Positions 1 through 5,065 of a stretch of 5,144 nucleotides of DNA are shown here, piece after piece. The position numbers and the translations under genes are program-made. Within the stretch, counting starts at the first letter, position 1, and each line of letters opens with the position of its first letter. The notes under the pieces are model-generated. The model saw only the letters and a program-made list of their open reading frames with translations, was not told the DNA's origin and ran no database searches. Source of the stretch: JAYGED01 sp046582565 (GTDB taxonomy: Bacteria; Pseudomonadota; Alphaproteobacteria; JAAXGF01); NCBI GenBank assembly GCA_046582565.1, contig JAYGED010000225.1, positions 1-5,144 on the forward strand, written 5' to 3'.

Positions 1-47
1 CGAGAGCGATCTTCGGCGGAGACGGTGAAGGATATTCCTGTGCGCAT
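1..47 (-). CDS. IS630-family transposase, N-terminal fragment (runs off left edge)
   Basis: Reading leftward from an ATG at 47-45, 15 complete codons give MRTGISFTVSAEDRS, with a partial codon at the edge. This closely resembles the conserved start of a common group of proteobacterial IS630 transposases (MRTG-[IV]-x-x-x-VS-x-x-DR, then a helix-turn-helix region). IS630 enzymes are DDE-type transposases that insert at TA dinucleotides. Only the N-terminus is visible, so neither the catalytic DDE residues nor the intactness of the gene can be judged. No strong Shine-Dalgarno sequence precedes the ATG. The identification rests on recognising about 15 residues. The same bases also read open on the plus strand (frame 1, stop at 76-78), but that peptide resembles nothing I know. 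Confidence 0.6.
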   Translation of the reverse strand, partial: MRTGISFTVSAEDRS

Positions 48-118
48 CACATTGAATCGCACACAACAGAGAAAATAGGAATCCCAAATCGGACTCCTTT
101 GTTCCGCTCAATCCACTA
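1..118 (-). mobile_element. Probable end of an IS630-type insertion sequence (partial)
   Basis: The transposase start at 47 lies about 70 bp from the stop codon of the dipeptidase gene, so the element's terminal inverted repeat should lie within 48-118. This stretch holds an imperfect inverted repeat, AGGAATCC (77-84) and GGACTCCT (91-98), with one mismatch and a 6-nt loop, a kind of subterminal structure that such elements can carry. A TA dinucleotide, the IS630 target, sits at 117-118 inside the dipeptidase stop codon and is a candidate boundary. The other end of the element is outside the window, so the true terminus and target duplication cannot be confirmed. Confidence 0.45.
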
Positions 119-1114
119 GAGCGACGACCAAAGAGAGCCCGCGATACGCAGAAAGTTTCCGCCGAGAATGCCGCGGACCTCACCGTCGCTATGCCCTCGC
201 GCCAGAAGCGCTTCGGTGATTTGCGGATAGGACTCGGGCGCCATGAAGCCGATATTGCTTTTGTCGGCATATTGCCGCGCCGGCCAGAAGGCCTCGCCGA
301 GATCGAGATCAAAGCCCTCAGTATTGAAGGAATAATCGAGGCTGATGCCGACCTGCGCCGGCCCGATGAGGTCGCACATATGGTCGATGTGGAGCATCAG
401 ATTGTCCACCGTAGCGCCGCCCGGTCCGAGAAACAGGCCGATCCCGGTGACCCCGACCATGCCGCCGGTGGCGGCGCAGGCGACAATCTGCTCATCGGTG
501 ATATTGCGCTCGTGATCGCAAAGTTTGCGCGCATTGGAATGGGAAAAGATCACCGGCGCGCTCGAGGCCGCCATGGCGTCCAGGGTGGTGCGCGCGCCCG
601 TATGAGACAGATCCAGCACCATGCCGACGCGGTTCATTTCCGCGATCACCTCGCGGCCGAAGGCGGTCAGGCCCGAGTCGTCGTCATGACAGCCACCGCC
701 GGCTGCGTTGTTGAGATTGTAGGCGATCAGCATCTGACGTACGCCGAGCCGGTAGAAAACCTCGACCATGCCGGCGTCGCCATCCAGGGCGGTCATGCCC
801 TCGATATCGAAAGCACAGGCGAGCTTGCCGTCGGCCTTGGCGGCAGACAGCTCGTCAATCGTTGAGATAAGCGCGTAATCATCGCCATGGGCAAACAGCC
901 AGGTGCGATAGGCCGACAGGGCGCGATAGGCGCTTTGCCACGGCCTGCGGTCATAGGAGACGTTGATCGACAGGAAATTGACGCCCGATGCGCGCCACCG
1001 CTCAAGCTGGCCGAGGTCGGCATCGGGCTCGGGCTCGAACCCGGCATGGCTATCCCACACCAGGGCCTCGTCATGCAGCGCCCTCGCGTGATCGGTGTCG
1101 GTTCCGTCGCTCAT
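116..1114 (-). CDS. Peptidase family M19 (membrane/renal dipeptidase-like) protein
   Basis: A 332-residue member of the M19 metallo-dipeptidase family (amidohydrolase-type TIM barrel), usual length about 320-400. It is expected to hydrolyse a dipeptide or related amide. No signal peptide is visible, so it is probably cytoplasmic. Family landmarks in order: H23 in DSHAGFE; bridging-type E105 in FDIEGM; H171 in LDLSHTG; H192 in VIFSHSNAR; R203 in ERNIT; D260 in VGISLDY; and a C-terminal GGNFLRI. The spacings H171-H192 (21) and H192-R203 (11) equal those of human renal dipeptidase (H198, H219, R230). The usual HxD at the first metal site is here H-A-G, so the aspartate is missing. The ATG at 1114 is chosen over one at 1210 because an AGGAAAG ribosome site lies 8 nt upstream and family homology begins after it. 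The gene is divergent from the mttB-like gene. Its TAG stop abuts a probable IS end. The family is certain; the substrate is unknown. Confidence 0.9.
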   Translation of the reverse strand: MSDGTDTDHARALHDEALVWDSHAGFEPEPDADLGQLERWRASGVNFLSINVSYDRRPWQSAYRALSAYRTWLFAHGDDYALISTIDELSAAKADGKLACAFDIEGMTALDGDAGMVEVFYRLGVRQMLIAYNLNNAAGGGCHDDDSGLTAFGREVIAEMNRVGMVLDLSHTGARTTLDAMAASSAPVIFSHSNARKLCDHERNITDEQIVACAATGGMVGVTGIGLFLGPGGATVDNLMLHIDHMCDLIGPAQVGISLDYSFNTEGFDLDLGEAFWPARQYADKSNIGFMAPESYPQITEALLARGHSDGEVRGILGGNFLRIAGSLWSSL

Positions 1115-1122
1115 GGCTGTGT

Positions 1123-1129
1123 CTTTCCT
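1123..1129 (-). promoter_or_regulatory. Ribosome binding site of the M19 gene
   Basis: AGGAAAG on the minus strand, 8 nt before the ATG at 1114-1112. It supports the 332-residue start over the longer ATG at 1210, whose extra 32 residues (basic, unlike M19) would cover most of the divergent promoter region. Confidence 0.7.
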
Positions 1130-1211
1130 ATGGACTCGGACCTTGCTCGATTCGTACAGTTGCTTTGACGACAGCGTAAATCGATGTGCACGCGATGGAA
1201 ACCTTCCCAAC

Positions 1212-1217
1212 GGGGTG
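1212..1217 (+). promoter_or_regulatory. Ribosome binding site of the mttB-like gene
   Basis: GGGGTG ends 5 nt before the ATG at 1223, a modest Shine-Dalgarno match. The alternative in-frame ATG at 1184 has no purine-rich sequence in front of it, so the 1223 start is preferred. Confidence 0.5.
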
Positions 1218-1222
1218 ATGCG

Positions 1223-2752
1223 ATGAATAAGGCAACCAAGCGCTTAGGCGGCAGGGCGGCGCGGCGCAAGCTGCGCACTGCGACGCCCCTGGTGTCGATG
1301 CCCACCCTGGTGAGCAAAATTGCCCTCTATGAGGTGCTCGATGAGGCCGGCGTCGAGTTGATTCACGACGCCTCCATGGCAATCCTCGAAGAGGTTGGTA
1401 TCGATTTTCGCGACGATCAGGCCCCGGCCACATGGCAAGCCGCCGGCGCCGATGTGGACGGCCATCGGGTGCGCATCGACCGCGCCCTGCTCCTGGAGCT
1501 GGTGGCAAAGGCCCCCGAGATCATTCCCATGGCGGCGCGCAACCGGTCGCGCGATGCCCTGGTGGGAGGACGCAACACGGTGTTCGTGCCGACCTACGGC
1601 TCGCCCTTCGTACTCGATCTGGAAAACCAGCGGCGCTATTCCACCCTTCAAGACCTGCATGATTTCATCAAGCTCGCCTATATGTCGCCGCATATGCATA
1701 TCACCGGCGGCATCATTTGCGAGCCGGTCGACCGTCCGGTGCCGACACGCCACCTCGATATCCTCTACGGGCTGTTAAAATATTCCGACAAGCCGTTCAT
1801 GGGCGCGACCACCTCGCGCGAGCGGGCCGAGGACTGCGTGACCATGGCCAAGATCGCCATGGGCGACGATTTCGTCGAGAGCAATACGGTGATGACCTCG
1901 GTGCTCAATTGCAACTCGCCGCTGCTCTGGGACCAGACCATGCTCGATGCGCTCAGGGTCTATGCCCACCATAACCAGGCGACCATCATAGCGCCCTTCG
2001 TACTCGGCGGCGCCAGCACCCCGGCGAGCAGCGTTGGTGCTGTTGCCCAGCTCAATGCCGAGGCCCTGGCCGGGGTCGCCTATGGCCAGCTGGTGCGGCC
2101 CGGGGCGCCGATGATCTACGGCCAGTGGATTGCGCCGGTGTCGATGAAGTCGGGCGCGCCCATGGCGGGTACGCCCGAAGTCTGCACGATGAACTATATG
2201 GTCGGCCAGATGGCGCGGCGCTATCGCCTGCCCTGGCGGTCCAGCGGCATGAACACGGGCTCCAAGCTGGTTGACGCCCAGGCCGCCTATGAATCGACCA
2301 TGACCATGTATTCGGTGCTGCTGGCGGGGGCGAACTTCGTGCTCCATGCCGCCGGCTGGCTGGAAGGCGGCCTGTGCGCAAGCTTCGCCAAATTCGTCCT
2401 CGATGAGGAACAGATGGCGATGTACTACAAATTTGCCCAAGGGGTCGATCTCGACGATCTCGACGGCGCCATGGCGGCGGTGCGCGAAGTCGGCCCCGGC
2501 GGCCACTACCTCGGCGCCGCCCATACAAGGGAGAATTTTGAATCGGCTTTTTTCATGCCCGAGCTGCTCGACAACAACAGCTTCGAGCAATGGGAGATCG
2601 AGGGCTCGAAAGACGCCAACAGCCGCGCCATCGATCGGGTGCGCGACATGCTGGCGCGCTACGAAGCGCCGGAAATCGATCCGGCGGTCGACGAAGAACT
2701 GCTGGCTTTCATGGCGCGCCGCAGAGACGAACTCCCCACAACCGTCAGCTAA
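1223..2752 (+). CDS. MttB-like (trimethylamine methyltransferase family) corrinoid-dependent methyltransferase, non-pyrrolysine type
   Basis: A 509-residue protein of the MttB superfamily (COG5598), close to the family's usual 470-520. Characterised members transfer a methyl group from a quaternary or tertiary amine (trimethylamine with pyrrolysine; glycine betaine in the non-pyrrolysine MtgB) to a cobalamin-bearing corrinoid protein. Features seen: a basic N-terminus (KRLGGRAARRKLR, about residues 6-18), the helical HDASMAILEEVGIDF region, the SGMNTGSKLVDAQAAYES segment at 341-358 (family pattern of SK..D.QA..E), and LAGANFVLHAAGWLEGG at 367-383. There is no internal in-frame TAG, so no pyrrolysine is encoded; it therefore belongs with the non-Pyl homologues, most of unknown substrate. 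No corrinoid protein or RamA-type reactivase is in the window. The gene is divergent from M19 and converges on the next gene with a 5-bp gap. The family is firm; trimethylamine itself as substrate is unlikely. Confidence 0.9.
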   Translation: MNKATKRLGGRAARRKLRTATPLVSMPTLVSKIALYEVLDEAGVELIHDASMAILEEVGIDFRDDQAPATWQAAGADVDGHRVRIDRALLLELVAKAPEIIPMAARNRSRDALVGGRNTVFVPTYGSPFVLDLENQRRYSTLQDLHDFIKLAYMSPHMHITGGIICEPVDRPVPTRHLDILYGLLKYSDKPFMGATTSRERAEDCVTMAKIAMGDDFVESNTVMTSVLNCNSPLLWDQTMLDALRVYAHHNQATIIAPFVLGGASTPASSVGAVAQLNAEALAGVAYGQLVRPGAPMIYGQWIAPVSMKSGAPMAGTPEVCTMNYMVGQMARRYRLPWRSSGMNTGSKLVDAQAAYESTMTMYSVLLAGANFVLHAAGWLEGGLCASFAKFVLDEEQMAMYYKFAQGVDLDDLDGAMAAVREVGPGGHYLGAAHTRENFESAFFMPELLDNNSFEQWEIEGSKDANSRAIDRVRDMLARYEAPEIDPAVDEELLAFMARRRDELPTTVS

Positions 2753-2757
2753 TATCG

Positions 2758-3252
2758 TTACACGCCGATATCGATTTCGGCGAGGGCGCTGAGAAGCAGC
2801 TCAGAGCCGGGAAGCATGCTCCTCTCGGCCATCTCCCGGGACTTGCTGCGCGCCGACGCCCATTGGCGAGCCACGCTATCGGCTTCCAGAAGAATGAGGA
2901 TCTGCTGGCGCACCTGCCCAGCAAGTGCGGGCAACAATGCGCGGACCGTATCGTGATCGCGGATGCGCGCGGCGCTGACGACTCTTATGACCTCATGGCG
3001 AAGAGTCTTCTCAACAACGATGAAGCATTCTTTTGACCTGTCGCTCAAATGGCCATTGACGATCAAGTCCGAAATTTTGCTCTGATTGACCGAAAAATCG
3101 CTTGCCAGACGGAGCACCGTCAGGTCGGTCTGAGTGAGCTGGATCTCCGCATTGGGAGTCAATTTCTCTACGCCCGCGGTCGATTCACTCGAGGACGGAA
3201 TCGACAGCATGACAAAGGTAAACAGGGAGAGAAAAAATGTTAATGCGCGCAT
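2758..3252 (-). CDS. Hypothetical protein with N-terminal signal peptide
   Basis: A 164-residue protein I do not recognise. The ATG at 3252 is chosen because AAAGGAA lies 6 nt upstream and because it places a typical export signal at the very N-terminus: MR, a hydrophobic run at about residues 3-18 (ALTFFLSLFTFVMLSI), then a polar PSSSES. It is probably secreted or periplasmic; with no Cys after the hydrophobic run there is no lipobox. The rest looks largely helical, with a Leu/Val-rich stretch at about 104-123 (VRALLPALAGQVRQQILILL) and one cysteine at 76. An upstream in-frame ATG at 3288 would bury the signal behind 12 basic residues. The gene is less GC-rich than its neighbour and sits alone: its stop is 5 bp from the stop of the convergent mttB-like gene, and 228 bp separate it from the broken methyltransferase behind it. 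Overlapping plus-strand frames (2590-3036, 3049-3243) look like shadows. Confidence 0.6.
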   Translation of the reverse strand: MRALTFFLSLFTFVMLSIPSSSESTAGVEKLTPNAEIQLTQTDLTVLRLASDFSVNQSKISDLIVNGHLSDRSKECFIVVEKTLRHEVIRVVSAARIRDHDTVRALLPALAGQVRQQILILLEADSVARQWASARSKSREMAERSMLPGSELLLSALAEIDIGV

Positions 3253-3258
3253 TCTGCG

Positions 3259-3265
3259 TTCCTTT
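3259..3265 (-). promoter_or_regulatory. Ribosome binding site of the hypothetical secreted protein
   Basis: AAAGGAA on the minus strand, 6 nt before the ATG at 3252-3250. It decides the start and supports this being a real translated gene. Confidence 0.6.
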
Positions 3266-3315
3266 CGGTAACTCCGCTGCCTGTGCATCCTGCTTCAGGC
3301 CGGTGGCTTTGCGCC

Positions 3316-3331
3316 CCGTTGTCACCAACGG
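3316..3331. repeat. Perfect short hairpin in intergenic region
   Basis: CCGTTG (3316-3321), a TCAC loop, then CAACGG (3326-3331): a 6-bp perfect stem with a 4-nt loop. It lies about 65 bp upstream of the hypothetical gene's start, so it could sit in its 5' leader. Neither strand has a convincing T-run after it, so I do not call it an intrinsic terminator. Its function is unknown. Confidence 0.4.
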
Positions 3332-3349
3332 TTTGCCGTTTCGAGGACA

Positions 3350-3389
3350 TATCCGACGCCAAAGAGTAAAATGACCTATGTCGGATAGG
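3350..3389. promoter_or_regulatory. Nested dyad symmetry, possible operator upstream of the hypothetical gene
   Basis: TATCCGAC (3350-3357) recurs as its exact reverse complement GTCGGATA (3380-3387). The second copy is itself inside a 15-bp dyad, CCTAT-GTCGG-ATAGG (3375-3389). The elements lie about 100-135 bp upstream of the minus-strand start at 3252, a plausible position for a promoter or operator. No clear -35/-10 pair can be assigned. The symmetry is directly visible; a role as a binding site is inference. Confidence 0.3.
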
Positions 3390-3442
3390 TTGAGGCACAG
3401 AATACGCCGCACCCCGTTAACAAATCGACAATGCCGGCCTGC

Positions 3443-3500
3443 CTAATCGACGAGCTGCCCTAGTCGACGAGATAGGCCCCCTAATCGACGAGATAGGCCT
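3443..3500. repeat. Three tandem degenerate copies of the methyltransferase gene's 3' end
   Basis: On the plus strand the unit CTA[AG]TCGACGAG begins at 3443, 3460 and 3481. The second and third copies share a longer unit, CTA[AG]TCGACGAGATAGGCC, with a period of 21 bp. The third copy is the actual end of the coding sequence (AYLVD then TAG). Because 21 is a multiple of three, the second copy repeats the same ending in frame just after the stop: GAYLVD then TAG. The first copy is 17 bp further on and has diverged after CGACGAG. This looks like slippage duplication of a gene terminus. Confidence 0.8.
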
Positions 3501-4110
3501 TGTCGGCAAGAATTTGCAGCCCGGACTTCACCACCCCCTTCAACAGAGGGCGAAGTTCTGCTTCATCGGTCACCGGCACGCCATTCTGTTGGCAGGCCAG
3601 TTCCCCGCTGAGAACATGCGTCATCAGGGCCTCGGCGATCTCATCATGAGTTCTGGTGCCGTCGACATATCGAATCAAAAGTAGAAGATCGCTGCCTAAC
3701 TTCTCGGTGTCATGCAAGACGGTCGGCACCAGATCCTGCGACTGCGCCACATACCGCGAGCAGAACCAGGCCTTCGGACGGTCGGAAACGGATTTCTGCT
3801 GGAAGCCGGCATCGGAAGAAACGGTTAAGCCTTCGCTGAAAATTAAGGCTATTGCGTTGTCCAGGAAAGTCCGGCGGATAAAATCCTCAGGAACATTCCC
3901 AAGACGCTTGTAAACGTCCGCCACTAGATCGCCGACGGAAACAGGGTGGCTCTTGTTTTCAGCGAGGACGTACATCAAGCCCGCCATCGCCCGGCTGTTG
4001 GTGGTGATGGTTGAGTTGTTTGCCGGATTAATGAATAGAATTGGCTTGTCCGCACTCAGGTCGACAGAATCGAGACCATCCTTGGGAACCAGCAGCGAAC
4101 GATAGAAGAA

Positions 4111-4113
4111 CCC
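4111..4113 (-). other. Frameshift site (one G missing from a G run) in the methyltransferase gene
   Basis: The upstream frame reads RLEG then SSIVRCWF and runs to a TGA at 4058-4056. The frame one base back reads GFFYRSLLVPKDGLD and continues through family-like sequence to 3481. Restoring one G to the minus-strand GGG at 4113-4111 gives CTG GAG GGG TTC TTC TAT and reconnects the protein (RLEGFFYRSLLVPK). The change is therefore best explained as loss of one base from a four-G run. Confidence 0.8.
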
Positions 4114-4814
4114 TCCAGGCGATCACTGGTGACATCGCGCGATATAGGTACGTCGGCATGGCAGAGCATGGTTCGGCGGAAACGGCGATTGGTCAGAAAA
4201 TCGATATATTGTTCCTGGCGCACGATATCATCCATCTGCGCGAGGACACTCCGTGCCGGTTCGGCACAGCTGCTAAGATTCATTGCCGGAAAATTTTGAT
4301 CGCCGAGATATTGCAGGCCTTTATCCACGGCCTTGCTCATAAACTCGTGGAAGTAGCAGGGGTCGTTATGATGCTCCAGGTGGTCGTGATAGAGATAACC
4401 GTCAGCACTCTCGCTAACCAGTCTGGCCTCTTGCTGAAGCATCTGCCTGTAGAGCGTATCGTCCCCGATTGAGTTTTCTATAGTGAAATTCAACATCTGG
4501 CGGGCTTCGCGAAGCCTGGTCGCGGCATCGCCAAAGTTTTGGCTATGATAAACCATCATATCGCGGATGGTTTTGACCACATTCCAACCCGGCAGGGTAT
4601 TGTAACTGACATAGGCAATGCCGTTCGGCGACAGATTCTCTTTGCAAATGGTGATGATCGCGTCACGCACCTCTTCGGGAACCCACGAATAGGTCCCATG
4701 GCAGATGATGTAGTCGAAGGTTCCGAAAGAGTGATCGATATCGGTAATCGAGGACTGTTTCAGCTCGATATTTGTCAGCCCGAGGCCATCAACAGCTTTC
4801 CGGGCTTCATCAAT

Positions 4815-4817
4815 CTA
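4815..4817 (-). other. Premature in-frame TAG in the methyltransferase gene
   Basis: Codon 78 reads TAG in the context GIDLSQK-stop-IDEARKAV. The frame stays open and family-like on both sides (IDEARKAVDGLGLTNIEL follows). Many methyltransferases have glutamine or another polar residue at this point after motif II, so a CAG to TAG change (one C to T transition) is the simplest origin. Confidence 0.85.
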
Positions 4818-5055
4818 CTTTTGCGATAGATCGATACCGACGAAGCGGCTGTCCGGGTAGGCCGCGGCCATGGGAATGAGATTGCCGCCGCTTGCGCAGC
4901 CGAGTTCGAGCACCCGGGCTTTGCGAATACCTGCCGGCTCCATGCCGAATATCCGGGCAATGGCCGCCACTTGCTCAGGGCGGGTATAGCGGTGAGCTAC
5001 GCTCGGATAGGGCAGCTCATCATAGGCGTTGTCGCCGGCCTCATTCATTTAACAA

Positions 5056-5060
5056 CCTTT
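5056..5060 (-). promoter_or_regulatory. Ribosome binding site of the disrupted methyltransferase gene
   Basis: AAAGG on the minus strand, 7 nt before the ATG at 5048. It supports this start and shows that the translation signal survives although the coding frame is broken. Confidence 0.5.
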
Positions 5061-5065
5061 CATCG

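Larger units (their letters stand above)
1115..1222. promoter_or_regulatory. Divergent promoter region between M19 and mttB-like genes
   Basis: These 108 bp separate two divergent start codons and must carry both promoters unless transcription enters from further away. For the minus strand, a weak sigma70-like pair can be drawn: TTTACG (1180-1175) and TACGAA (1156-1151), 18 bp apart. For the plus strand, TTGACG at 1165-1170 is a possible -35 element, but no convincing -10 follows at the right distance. GTGCAC (1186-1191) is a 6-bp palindrome of unknown meaning. A shared control region suggests, but does not prove, co-regulation. Confidence 0.35.
3481..5048 (-). pseudogene. SAM-dependent methyltransferase with methyltransferase-regulatory (PKMT-like) domain, disrupted
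   Basis: Joined across two lesions, the frame encodes about 522 residues, a normal length for the family that carries the predicted methyltransferase regulatory domain (PF10119), which includes rickettsial protein-lysine methyltransferases. In order: N-terminal DELPYPSVAH and YTRPEQ; SAM-binding motif I ELGCASGGN (48-56); acidic D73 in GIDLS; FDYIICHGTYSWVP just before V127; SYNTLPGWN (148-156); HDHLEHHNDPCYFHEF in the middle domain; FLTNRRFRRTMLCH before the break; and a C-terminal part with FINPANNSTITT and a helical end, KAYLVD. Lesion 1 is an amber codon at position 78 (4817-4815). Lesion 2 is a -1 frameshift after E312 near 4111-4113. The ATG at 5048 has AAAGG 7 nt upstream. The family would methylate a protein or small molecule; the target is unknown. 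As read, no piece holds both a complete SAM domain and the C-terminal domain. A sequencing error could explain one lesion but less easily both. Confidence 0.8.

Noticed and set aside
1..78. Plus-strand frame 1 ending at TAG 76-78 as the C-terminus of a left-hand gene
   Set aside because: It is open for only 25 codons with no recognisable motif, while the minus strand gives a transposase-like MRTGISFTVSAEDR start.
191..865. 224-codon plus-strand open frame
   Set aside because: It is antisense to the M19 gene, whose catalytic motifs and spacings are clearly in the minus frame; its translation is a low-complexity GC-rich shadow.
1184..1222. Upstream ATG at 1184 as the mttB-like start
   Set aside because: It has no Shine-Dalgarno sequence and adds 13 residues before the usual basic N-terminus; the ATG at 1223 has GGGGTG at a suitable distance.
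1775..2590. 271-codon minus-strand open frame opposite the mttB-like gene
   Set aside because: It lies opposite strongly conserved MttB-family sequence; the His/Arg/Gly-rich translation is typical of an antisense shadow in GC-rich DNA.
2807..2839. CCGGGA...TCCCGG inverted repeat as a terminator for the mttB-like gene
   Set aside because: It lies inside the convergent coding sequence, with a 21-nt loop and no T-run; most likely chance in GC-rich DNA.
3316..3331. Intrinsic terminator for the methyltransferase or neighbouring gene
   Set aside because: The stem is only 6 bp and neither strand has a proper T-run after it.
3185..3412. 75-codon minus-strand frame overlapping the secreted-protein gene start
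   Set aside because: It overlaps the better supported gene, runs through the dyad-containing non-coding stretch and resembles no protein family.
4108..4118. Programmed -1 ribosomal frameshifting in the methyltransferase
   Set aside because: No canonical slippery heptamer is present, the family is normally a single continuous frame, and a separate nonsense codon already breaks the gene.
4041..4472. 143-codon plus-strand frame
   Set aside because: It is antisense to the conserved middle domain of the disrupted methyltransferase, including NRRFR and the HEF region.
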